Below are positions 15,652 through 22,686 of a stretch of 64,000 nt of DNA, piece after piece. Numbering within the stretch: the first letter of the stretch is position 1; every line of letters begins with the position of its first letter. The notes beneath the pieces are model-generated. The model had not been told where the DNA came from, did not search any database, and worked only from the letters and a program-made list of their open reading frames with translations. Made by a program: the position numbers and the translations under genes. Source of the DNA: an uncultured Eubacteriales bacterium (GTDB lineage Bacteria > Bacillota > Clostridia > Monoglobales > Monoglobaceae); contig CATWQA010000002.1 of NCBI GenBank assembly GCA_958352815.1, forward strand, positions 62,001-126,000. The letters run 5' to 3'.

Positions 15652-16998
15652 TTAAACAATACCGTGCGCCATCATTGCGTCTGCAACCTTTTCAAAGCCG
15701 GCAATGTTTGCACCCATTACGTAGTTACCCTCATGACCGTACTTCTTAGCTGCTGTATCGCACTTCTCGAAAATTCCTTCCATAATATCCTTGAGCTTTG
15801 CGTCAACCTCTTCAAAGGTCCATGAATATCTCATGCTGTTCTGGCTCATCTCAAGAGCTGATGTTGCAACGCCGCCTGCGTTTGCTGCCTTTGCGGGTCC
15901 GAAGAGAATACCGTTATCCAGGAATACTGCAACAGCCTCAGGTGTTGAAGGCATGTTTGCGCCCTCTGCTACAGCGAAGCAGTTGTTTGCAACCAGTGTC
16001 TTTGCCGCTTCCTCATCAAGCTCGTTCTGAGTTGCGCAGGGGAGAGCAATGTCACAGGGGATAGTCCAGATGCCCTTGCAGCCCTCATGGTACTCTGCAT
16101 CGGGATGAGTTGCAACATACTCCTTAATTCTCTTTCTCTCAACCTCTTTGAGCTGCTTTACGCAAGCCAGGTCGATACCGTTCTTATCATAAACATATCC
16201 GTTTGAGTCGGACAGAGCAACAACCTTGCCGCCCAGCTCTGTTGCCTTCTGAGTTGCATAGATTGCAACGTTACCGGAACCTGAAATTACAACTGTCTTA
16301 CCCTCAAAGGACTTGCCGTTTGCCTTAAGCATAGCGTCTGTGTAGTAGCAGAGACCGTAACCTGTTGCCTCTGTGCGGGCAAGAGAACCGCCGTATGTAA
16401 GACCCTTACCTGTGAGAACGCCTGTAAACTCGTTTCTAAGTCTCTTATACTGACCGTACATAAAGCCGATCTCACGGCCGCCGACACCGATGTCGCCTGC
16501 GGGAACGTCTGTATCAGCACCGATGTGCTTTGACAGCTCTGTCATGAAACTCTGGCAAAATCTCATAACTTCTGCGTCTGACTTACCCTTGGGGTCAAAG
16601 TCGCTTCCGCCCTTGCCGCCGCCGATGGGCAGGCCTGTCAGTGAGTTCTTGAAAATCTGCTCGAAGCCCAGGAACTTAATAATTCCCTGGTATACTGAGG
16701 GGTGGAATCTGAGGCCGCCCTTGTAGGGACCGATTGCGCTGTTGAACTGAACTCTGAAGCCTCTGTTTACCTGAGTCTTGCCGTTGTCGTCAACCCACGG
16801 AACTCTGAAAGAAATAACTCTCTCGGGCTCAACAATTCTCTCGATGAGGCCTACCTCTTCGTACTCGGGATGAGCTTCAACAACAGGCTCAAGAGACTCC
16901 AAAACCTCTTCAACCGCCTGCAAAAACTCGGGCTCGTTTGCGTTTCTCTTTTGAACCTGTTCAAAAACGCTCTTTAAATAACTGTTTGCAATTGCCAT
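15652..16998 (-). CDS. gdhA: NADP-specific glutamate dehydrogenase
   Basis: 448 residues, the hexameric class I form. Makes glutamate from 2-oxoglutarate, ammonium and NADPH. Substrate-site motifs are PYKGGLRFHPSV, GLPIGGGKGGSDFDPKG with catalytic Lys, and the VPAGDIGVGGREIG stretch typical of the NADP type; the dinucleotide fold has SGSGNVA. It follows nfnB by 48 bp with the same orientation, so NADPH made by NfnAB can feed this reaction; that functional link is inference. Confidence 0.96.
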   Translation of the reverse strand: MAIANSYLKSVFEQVQKRNANEPEFLQAVEEVLESLEPVVEAHPEYEEVGLIERIVEPERVISFRVPWVDDNGKTQVNRGFRVQFNSAIGPYKGGLRFHPSVYQGIIKFLGFEQIFKNSLTGLPIGGGKGGSDFDPKGKSDAEVMRFCQSFMTELSKHIGADTDVPAGDIGVGGREIGFMYGQYKRLRNEFTGVLTGKGLTYGGSLARTEATGYGLCYYTDAMLKANGKSFEGKTVVISGSGNVAIYATQKATELGGKVVALSDSNGYVYDKNGIDLACVKQLKEVERKRIKEYVATHPDAEYHEGCKGIWTIPCDIALPCATQNELDEEAAKTLVANNCFAVAEGANMPSTPEAVAVFLDNGILFGPAKAANAGGVATSALEMSQNSMRYSWTFEEVDAKLKDIMEGIFEKCDTAAKKYGHEGNYVMGANIAGFEKVADAMMAHGIV

Positions 16999-17046
16999 TT
17001 TAACAATCTCCTTTACGTATATATTTTTAATTAATTTTTTCTGATT

Positions 17047-18441
17047 TTATTTACTGCTCAGGTATTCGTCAATAGACGCAGCGGCTGTCTTGCCGGCGCC
17101 CATGGCCAGAATAACCGTTGCAGCTCCCGTAACAACATCTCCACCTGCGTACACGCCGGTCTTGCTTGTTGCTCCGGTCTCCTCCTTTGCCACAATGCAG
17201 CCCCACTTGTTGGTCTCAAGGTCGGGAGTTGTGTTCTTAATCAGCGGGTTGGGTGTCTGACCTATTGCCACAACAACCACGTCCGCATCAATATCAAACT
17301 CGCTGCCCTCAACGGGAACGGGTCTGCGTCTGCCGGAAGCGTCCGGCTCGCCCAGCTCCATCTTAACGCAGGTAACGCTCTTTACCCATCCGTTTTCGTC
17401 TCCGTTAATCTTAACGGGGTTATTAAGGAGCTTAAACTCTATTTCCTCTTCCTTTGCGTGATGGATTTCCTCGTTACGGGCGGGCATTTCTTCCTCGCTT
17501 CTTCTGTAAACTATGTACACGTTTTCCGCGCCCAGTCTCTTTGCCGAACGGGCAGCGTCCATAGCCACGTTTCCGCCGCCGACAACCACAACGTTCTTGC
17601 CAACGTAGATCGGCGTGTCGTACTCGGGGAACTTATACGCCTTCATCAGGTTAATTCTGGTCAGGAACTCATTTGCGGAATAAACGCCGTTAAGGGACTC
17701 GCCATCAATCTTCATAAAGCTGGGCAGACCTGCACCGGTGCCGATAAACACCGCGTCATAGCCCTCCTCGTTCAGCAGCTCGTCAACCGAGAGCACCTTG
17801 CCTATAACCATGTTGGTCATAATATTAACACCCAAATCCCGCAGCTTGTCAACCTCAGCGGCAACAATATCCTTGGGCAGTCTGAACTCGGGAATACCGT
17901 AAACCAGCACGCCGCCGGGAGTGTGGAATGCCTCAAACACCGTTACCTCATAGCCCAGCTTTGCCAGGTCTCCGGCACAGGTCAGTCCCGAAGGACCTGC
18001 GCCCACAACGGCAACCTTTTTGCCGTTGGGCTGCGGCTTCTCTGTCTTGGCGGAAACATTCTTCATATACCAGTCCGCAACAAAACGCTCCAGACGTCCG
18101 ATAGCTACCGGTTCGCCCTTAATTCCCCGCACGCAGAACTTCTCGCACTGGGTCTCCTGAGGACAAACTCTGCCACAAACAGCGGGGAGAGAGCTTGTCT
18201 CCTGGATTTTATTATATGCCTCCTCAAACTTTCCCTCTGCCACAAGAGCTATGAACTCGGGGATTTTTACCATAACAGGGCAGCCCCCTATACATGGCTT
18301 GTGCTTACAGTTGAGGCACCTCTGCGCCTCCTCCTTCGCCATTTCCTCTGTATAGCCCAGAGTAACCTCCTCAAAGTTTTTGTTTCTTACATTGGGCTCC
18401 TGTTCGGGCATAGCAACCTTATTCAGCGACATATTAGGCAT
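17047..18441 (-). CDS. nfnB: NADH-dependent ferredoxin:NADP+ oxidoreductase, large subunit (NfnB)
   Basis: 464 residues, exactly the NfnB size. It resembles the glutamate synthase small chain, which is how it is often labelled. N-terminal cysteines for two [4Fe-4S] clusters: C42, C45, C50, C54 and C89, C93, C99, C103. FAD site VVGAGPSGLTCAG near 145 and NADPH site VVGGGNVAMDAAR near 288. The partner directly upstream is the NfnA-type flavoprotein and no glutamate synthase large chain is nearby, so bifurcating transhydrogenase is the better call. The ATG overlaps the nfnA end by 8 bp with GGAGGG upstream. Confidence 0.9.
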   Translation of the reverse strand: MPNMSLNKVAMPEQEPNVRNKNFEEVTLGYTEEMAKEEAQRCLNCKHKPCIGGCPVMVKIPEFIALVAEGKFEEAYNKIQETSSLPAVCGRVCPQETQCEKFCVRGIKGEPVAIGRLERFVADWYMKNVSAKTEKPQPNGKKVAVVGAGPSGLTCAGDLAKLGYEVTVFEAFHTPGGVLVYGIPEFRLPKDIVAAEVDKLRDLGVNIMTNMVIGKVLSVDELLNEEGYDAVFIGTGAGLPSFMKIDGESLNGVYSANEFLTRINLMKAYKFPEYDTPIYVGKNVVVVGGGNVAMDAARSAKRLGAENVYIVYRRSEEEMPARNEEIHHAKEEEIEFKLLNNPVKINGDENGWVKSVTCVKMELGEPDASGRRRPVPVEGSEFDIDADVVVVAIGQTPNPLIKNTTPDLETNKWGCIVAKEETGATSKTGVYAGGDVVTGAATVILAMGAGKTAAASIDEYLSSK

Positions 18442-19282
18442 TGTTCATTCCCTCCAATCTGCACTTATGAGCATGTTCTCTTGACATTGCCTCCTGCTCC
18501 TTAAACATTCTTGAGCGGGCAATAGCGCTGTCAAAATCAACCTGGTGACCGTCAAAGTCCGGTCCGTCAACGCAGGCGAACTTTGTCTCGCCGCCTACGG
18601 TTACGCGGCAGCCGCCGCACATACCCGTACCGTCAATCATTATGGGGTTCATACTTACTATTGTCTTTATTCCGTAGTCACGGGTCAGGTCGCAAACCGC
18701 CTTCATCATAACCAGAGGGCCGATTGCAACAACCAAATCATAGCTGCTGCCCCCGTCTATGAGCTCTTTCAGCTTGGCTGTAACAAAGCCCTGATTGCCG
18801 TTTGAGCCGTCGTCTGTCATTGTATACAAATTGGTGCAAGCAGCCTTGCACAAGTCCTCAATAATAATCAAGTCCTTATTTCTGAAGCCGTTAATCATAT
18901 CCACCTCAACGCCCATTGAGTGAAGCTTCTTTGCTTGGGGATAGGCTATGGCAGTTCCCAAACCGCCGCCGATAACCGCAACCTTTTTAACCCCCTCGAA
19001 CTTAGACGCAACTCCCAAAGGACCTACAAAATCCTGCAGGCAATCGCCCTCGTTCAGCAAGTTAAGGCTCTCTGTGCTCTTGCCCACAACCTGGAATATA
19101 ACCGTAACGGTTCCCTTATCCCTGTCATAATCCGCAATAGTGAAAGGGATACGCTCCCCCTTATCGTCCACCCTCAAGATGATGAACTGCCCCGGCTCCG
19201 CCTTTTTGGCAATATAGGGAGCCTCAACCTCAATCAGGGTTACCGATGGGTTCAGCACTTCCTTTTTAACAATTTTGTACAT
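18434..19282 (-). CDS. nfnA: NADH-dependent ferredoxin:NADP+ oxidoreductase, small subunit (NfnA)
   Basis: 282 residues. FAD and [2Fe-2S] protein of the DHOD electron-transfer type: FAD domain with PFTIADYD, NAD domain with VIGGGLGTAIAYPQAKKL, and a C-terminal cluster site MCGGCRV ... FACVDGP near 214-232. With NfnB it couples NADH and reduced ferredoxin oxidation to NADP+ reduction in the cytoplasm. Two ATGs are adjacent; the second (19282) is better spaced from GGAGGTG. The frame is open 14 codons further up but without family similarity. Confidence 0.9.
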   Translation of the reverse strand: MYKIVKKEVLNPSVTLIEVEAPYIAKKAEPGQFIILRVDDKGERIPFTIADYDRDKGTVTVIFQVVGKSTESLNLLNEGDCLQDFVGPLGVASKFEGVKKVAVIGGGLGTAIAYPQAKKLHSMGVEVDMINGFRNKDLIIIEDLCKAACTNLYTMTDDGSNGNQGFVTAKLKELIDGGSSYDLVVAIGPLVMMKAVCDLTRDYGIKTIVSMNPIMIDGTGMCGGCRVTVGGETKFACVDGPDFDGHQVDFDSAIARSRMFKEQEAMSREHAHKCRLEGMNNA

Positions 19283-19335
19283 CATTACACCTCCAAAAAT
19301 ATGTGCACATCCGCCAATTACGGACATTAAGTCTT

Positions 19336-19365
19336 ATTATACCATAACTTTCTCCGATTTCGCAA
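19336..19365 (-). promoter_or_regulatory. Proximal promoter of nfnA (P2)
   Basis: Minus strand: TTGCGA, 18 bp, TATAAT, about 50 bases before nfnA and downstream of the terminator-like hairpin at 19403-19437. Confidence 0.5.
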
Positions 19366-19402
19366 CCAAAATCCGAAAATTTTGCCGCAAAACATTATTC
19401 CA

Positions 19403-19437
19403 ATAAAAAATGGGTGCACTAAAAAAGCCACCCCATT
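19403..19437 (-). terminator. Terminator-like hairpin in the nfnAB upstream region
   Basis: On the minus strand, stem AATGGGGTG / CACCCATT (one bulged G) is followed by TTTTTATT. It lies about 95-125 nt after the start of transcription predicted from P1 and before P2. Confidence 0.65.
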
Positions 19438-19529
19438 GTGAATTGAAATCTTAAATTTTAAAATATACAGCAGCGGACAGCTCCATTGCCGAATTTCCGT
19501 CACCGACAAGCCTTTGTTTTGCGCCTGTA
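19403..19529 (-). ncRNA. Candidate small RNA or attenuated leader upstream of nfnAB
   Basis: A consensus promoter (19536-19564) would start a ~125-nt RNA that ends at the terminator at 19403-19437. The RNA contains an 11-codon frame MELSAAVYFKI with no good ribosome site. I could not match it to 6S, SRP, tmRNA or a T-box: the GGGTGG resembles the T-box core but the RNA before it is too short. It may be an independent sRNA or an attenuator for nfnAB-gdhA. The remainder of the 19283-19689 gap is AT-rich. Confidence 0.45.
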
Positions 19530-19535
19530 TATAAC

Positions 19536-19564
19536 ATTATATAATAATGGAATTTTTTTGTCAA
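19536..19564 (-). promoter_or_regulatory. Distal promoter upstream of nfnAB (P1)
   Basis: Minus strand: TTGACA, 17 bp, TATAAT, a full consensus. It fires about 245 nt before nfnA. Confidence 0.85.
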
Positions 19565-19689
19565 CTATTATTTTAAATTTATAAAAATTTTTGCATATAA
19601 GGAACTAAAATTCAAACAGCGAATTTAATTTTTTAATCGGAATAACAACAAATTAAGATAGGAATAATATTTTTAGACCAAAGCAAAGG

Positions 19690-20028
19690 ATGATTGAATT
19701 GATAAAAATTTTTGACAGCCTGATTATGGATTACCAGCAGAACAACCTTCCTCGGGAAATCCCCGACGACGGCTTTTATCTGATTACCTGCGGGCTTTCC
19801 CAAAAGTCCAGCATAACCGCCTCCAGCATCGGTGACGACGGGTTTGTTTACTGCATCCAGAGAAGCTTTAAAACCCGCTCAGGCAAAATCTTAGAGCCCC
19901 AGGAGTTCAAGGTATGCTGGCTTAAAAAGCCCGAAAACCTATACCCCTACCTGGAAACGGTTACTCTGCTCCTTATACTGGACGTGCCGCCTGTCCAAAT
20001 AAGCGACAATATTTTGTTTTTGAGCTAA
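19690..20028 (+). CDS. Small hypothetical protein
   Basis: 112 residues or slightly fewer, soluble, no signal peptide, not recognised. It has a GFYLITCGLSQKSSITASSIG stretch and ends in a hydrophobic strand (LLLILDVPPVQISDNILFL). The start is uncertain: the ATG at 19690 directly abuts AAAGG, which is too close, whereas a TTG at 19699 is eight bases from it. Divergent from nfnAB and followed by the DUF308 gene, which has its own promoter. Confidence 0.6.
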   Translation: MIELIKIFDSLIMDYQQNNLPREIPDDGFYLITCGLSQKSSITASSIGDDGFVYCIQRSFKTRSGKILEPQEFKVCWLKKPENLYPYLETVTLLLILDVPPVQISDNILFLS

Positions 20029-20043
20029 CATTAACCTTAACCA

Positions 20044-20072
20044 TTGACCTTGCAAAAAAAGTGTGTTAGAAT
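20044..20072 (+). promoter_or_regulatory. Sigma-A promoter of the DUF308 gene
   Basis: TTGACC, 17 bp, TAGAAT, about 30 bases before the start codon at 20104. Confidence 0.65.
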
Positions 20073-20103
20073 ATTGACAAATTAATACAAGGGAGGTTAA
20101 TTT

Positions 20104-20610
20104 ATGAAAACTTTGTCTATCGGTATGGGAATTGTTTACACAATCCTGGGAATTATCTGCCTTATGTCCCCGGCGCAGACTATTAGCGTGATTACATATA
20201 TAATTGCCTTTATGATACTTGCCGCGGGAATTTTCCTTATTGTTTCATACTTTGTCAACAGGAGCTCCTTTTTCGGTATTGGCAGCGGGTGGACATTATT
20301 CTACGGAATTGTGACAACCCTTTTGGGCATTCTGCTCCTGTTTAACCCCGGCTTCGGCAACATTATGTTCTCTCTGTGCTTTGGGGCGTGGGTCGTTTTT
20401 ACGGGAGGTATTAAAATTTCCAACGCCGTGTCCTTGAAGAGATTGGGAGAGCCCTGGGCTCTTGTTATGATTTTGGGAATTATTTCGATTTTGCTGGGAA
20501 TTTTTCTAATCTCAAGACCTATTATCACTTCTATATCAATCGGAATTTTCATTGGGATTTCCTTACTTATTGAGGGCATAAGCTATATAGTTATCGGGTG
20601 TAAGCTTTAA
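20104..20610 (+). CDS. HdeD/DUF308-family membrane protein
   Basis: 168 residues with six hydrophobic helices in three pairs, each with the repeating pattern of small residues and ILG (GIVYTILGIICL, GIVTTLLGILLL, GIISILLGIFLI) typical of DUF308. E. coli HdeD, a relative, is linked to acid resistance; the function here is not known. GGGAGG lies eight bases before the ATG. Convergent with trpB2, with a palindromic repeat and terminator between. Confidence 0.8.
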   Translation: MKTLSIGMGIVYTILGIICLMSPAQTISVITYIIAFMILAAGIFLIVSYFVNRSSFFGIGSGWTLFYGIVTTLLGILLLFNPGFGNIMFSLCFGAWVVFTGGIKISNAVSLKRLGEPWALVMILGIISILLGIFLISRPIITSISIGIFIGISLLIEGISYIVIGCKL

Positions 20611-20660
20611 ATTTTTCGCCTAGCCCTGTTATAATTTTGCGAATGGATTTTAGTTATATG

Positions 20661-20838
20661 TAACTGTTCAGATTGTAGGGGGCGGCTTCCCAGACGCCCC
20701 GCTTGTCATATTACACAGTAAATATCATATTATGCGGATTTGAGATTTTCTTTAATTCAAAATACCTGTTAATTTATATAATCACATCGGTACATCTCGG
20801 GGCGTCTGGGAAGCCGCCCCCTACAACGTAAACGGTTA
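20661..20838. repeat. Palindromic repeat family D, complete copy
   Basis: Perfect inverted arms of 29 bp: TTGTAGGGGGCGGCTTCC... at 20673-20701 and its exact complement at 20798-20826, separated by ~96 AT-rich bases. Weaker pairing (TAACTGTT / AACGGTTA) extends the element on both sides. The copy at 44098-44243 has the same layout but differs at three arm positions, each mirrored in its other arm. Confidence 0.85.
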
Positions 20839-20880
20839 CTGTATTGCTAAATATATATTAACAAAATATGGTAAAAACAC

Positions 20881-20913
20881 AAAAATATCGGAGCAAAGCG
20901 AACTTTGCTCCGA
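20881..20913 (-). terminator. Terminator of trpB2, TTCG-loop type copy 3
   Basis: Minus strand: CGGAGCAAAG / CTTTGCTCCG with a TTCG loop followed by ATATTTTTG. On the plus strand the stem is followed by ACTCTTTT, so it may also serve the convergent DUF308 gene. Confidence 0.85.
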
Positions 20914-20927
20914 CTCTTTTTAACATA

Positions 20928-22295
20928 TTAGCCTATTTGCGGAAGGGTTGCAAAGCCCTTTTCCAAATCCTCATCTGAGGGAATATAGTCTGTCATTGTT
21001 CCGTTCTGGAATGCCTGATATGCAGACATATCAAAGTAACCCGTACCTGTGAGACCGAACAGGATCGTCTTTTTCTCTCCTGTTTCGCGGCACTTGAGAG
21101 CCTCGTCAACAGCAACGCGAATTGCATGTGAGGACTCGGGAGCCGGGAGAGTTCCCTCGGTTCTGGCAAAGGTTATTGCCGACTCAAACACCTTTGTCTG
21201 CTCAACTGAACGGGCTGTGAGGTAACCGTCATGATAGAGCTTTGACACGATAGAGGACATTCCGTGATACCGCAGACCGCCTGCGTGGTTAGGCGAGGGC
21301 ATAAAGCCGCTGCCCAGCGTGTACATCTTCATAAGAGGCGTTGTCTTTCCCGTATCGCCAAAGTCATATGCGTACTTACCCCTTGTCAAAGACGGGCAGG
21401 AAGCGGGCTCAACCGCAATAAACTCAATATTGTTCTTGCCCTCAATCTTATCTGCCATAAAGGGAGAAATCAGTCCGCCCAAGTTCGAACCGCCGCCTGC
21501 GCAGCCGATAATAATATCAGGCTCAATATCGTACTTTTTACATGCCGCCATTGTCTCCTGACCTATAATAGTCTGGTGAAGCAGCACATGGTTCAGCACG
21601 CTGCCCAGCACGTAACGGCAGTTATCCGTCTTTAGAGCAACCTCCATTGCCTCTGATATAGCGCAGCCCAGAGAACCGCCTGTTCCGGGGTTCTCGGCAA
21701 GGATCTTTCTGCCTACCTCGGTTGTGTCCGAGGGAGAGGGGATAACCTGACCGCCATAGGTCTCGATAAGCGCCTTGCGGTAGGGCTTCTGCTCAGCCGA
21801 AACCTTTACCATATACACCTTTAAATCCAAGCCGTAAAACGCGCAAGCCATTGCCAGAGCCGTGCCCCACTGCCCTGCACCTGTCTCAGTGGTAAGGTGG
21901 GTCAAGCCCTGCTGCTTTGCGTAGTACACCTGTGCGGCAGCCGAATTCAGCTTATGGGAGCCCGAGGTATTGTTTCCCTCAAACTTATAATAAATCTCCG
22001 CAGGAGTGTCCAAAGCCTTTTCCAGATTATACGCCCTGATAAGCGGCGACGGACGATACATCTTATAAAAATCAAGTATGCCCTGAGGAATGTCGATAAA
22101 CTTATCGGTTACGTTCAGTTCCTGATCAATCAGCTCGTCACAGAACACGGGGCGCAGATCGTCCGCAGTGCAGGGCTTGCCTGTTGCCGGATTAATAAAG
22201 GGCTCCGGCTTCTCCTTCATGTACGCCCTTACGTTGTGCCACTGCTTGGGCATTTCCTCTTCTTCCAAATAAATTTTGTAAGGAATTTTTGCCAT
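20928..22295 (-). CDS. Tryptophan synthase beta-like protein (TrpB2 type)
   Basis: 455 residues. PLP enzyme of the TrpB2 branch, longer than TrpB1 and usually orphan. It joins indole and serine, or has a related lyase role. PLP lysine is K115 in GSHKLNSA; the phosphate-binding loop is CAGGGSNLGG; ETGAGQWG and the C-terminal GLTGTGYFD fit TrpB2. No trpA or other trp gene is near, so it may salvage indole; this is inference. It is a one-gene transcript with its own promoter, ~140-nt leader and terminator. Confidence 0.93.
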   Translation of the reverse strand: MAKIPYKIYLEEEEMPKQWHNVRAYMKEKPEPFINPATGKPCTADDLRPVFCDELIDQELNVTDKFIDIPQGILDFYKMYRPSPLIRAYNLEKALDTPAEIYYKFEGNNTSGSHKLNSAAAQVYYAKQQGLTHLTTETGAGQWGTALAMACAFYGLDLKVYMVKVSAEQKPYRKALIETYGGQVIPSPSDTTEVGRKILAENPGTGGSLGCAISEAMEVALKTDNCRYVLGSVLNHVLLHQTIIGQETMAACKKYDIEPDIIIGCAGGGSNLGGLISPFMADKIEGKNNIEFIAVEPASCPSLTRGKYAYDFGDTGKTTPLMKMYTLGSGFMPSPNHAGGLRYHGMSSIVSKLYHDGYLTARSVEQTKVFESAITFARTEGTLPAPESSHAIRVAVDEALKCRETGEKKTILFGLTGTGYFDMSAYQAFQNGTMTDYIPSDEDLEKGFATLPQIG

Positions 22296-22332
22296 TGTTC
22301 ATGCCTTCTTTCTAATATATTTATATTTATGA

Positions 22333-22415
22333 TTTAGACAACAAAACTCCGCCCCATAAATCGGAACAGAGTTCAATAAACCTATATTGCGCTTCTCAAA
22401 CTCGTCTAAACTCTG
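22333..22415 (-). promoter_or_regulatory. Structured leader of trpB2 with two exclusive pairings
   Basis: In the minus-strand leader, CAGAGTT at 22409-22415 can pair with AACTCTG at 22367-22373, while the overlapping TTTAGAC at 22404-22410 can pair with GTCTAAA at 22333-22339. The two 5' arms share two bases, so full formation of both is impossible. No match to a known riboswitch class or a T-box core that I can see. Confidence 0.4.
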
Positions 22416-22444
22416 CTTGGCTCATGTCGTCTCATCTATGGTAT

Positions 22445-22473
22445 ATTATATATGACAAAGCCGCCTTTGTCAA
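22445..22473 (-). promoter_or_regulatory. Promoter of trpB2 with palindromic spacer
   Basis: Minus strand: TTGACA (22468-22473), 17 bp, TATAAT (22445-22450). A perfect 8-bp inverted repeat, TGACAAAG and CTTTGTCA around four bases, covers 22453-22472, overlapping the -35 box and filling the spacer: a good operator candidate. Confidence 0.85.
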
Positions 22474-22483
22474 GAGGGCTCTC

Positions 22484-22517
22484 AAAAAAAGGAGCTGTCT
22501 TAGTGTGACAGCTCCTA
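22484..22517 (-). terminator. Terminator downstream of citrate synthase
   Basis: Minus strand: AGGAGCTGTC / GACAGCTCCT with a seven-base loop followed by seven Ts. It ends the pdxS-pdxT-citrate synthase transcript just before the trpB2 promoter. Confidence 0.9.
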
Positions 22518-22533
22518 AACATATGTATGATTT

Positions 22534-22628
22534 ATTTTGATAAAGGCTTTGCCTTTTAAACCATTGCCGAGCCCATATTCCGCCATACCAAGCCGCGGCG
22601 GCAATGTCGCCAAAGCCTTTATCAAAAT
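22534..22628. repeat. MITE-like repeat family A, intact copy (95 bp)
   Basis: 18-bp perfect terminal inverted repeats ATTTTGATAAAGGCTTTG. The body is the same as 589-776 minus the inserted element. It lies between the citrate synthase stop and its terminator, so it is transcribed in the 3' UTR. Confidence 0.88.
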
Positions 22629-22686
22629 TATAAAATTGCGAAATTTCATATGCAGTGGTTTGGGGCATAAGAATAGTCTATGGAGT

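Noticed and set aside
19403..19529. T-box riboswitch upstream of nfnA
   Set aside because: GGGTGG and a following terminator are suggestive, but only ~90 nt precede it, with no stem I, specifier loop or AGAGAG-like motifs. The downstream genes are not amino-acid or tRNA genes of the usual kind.
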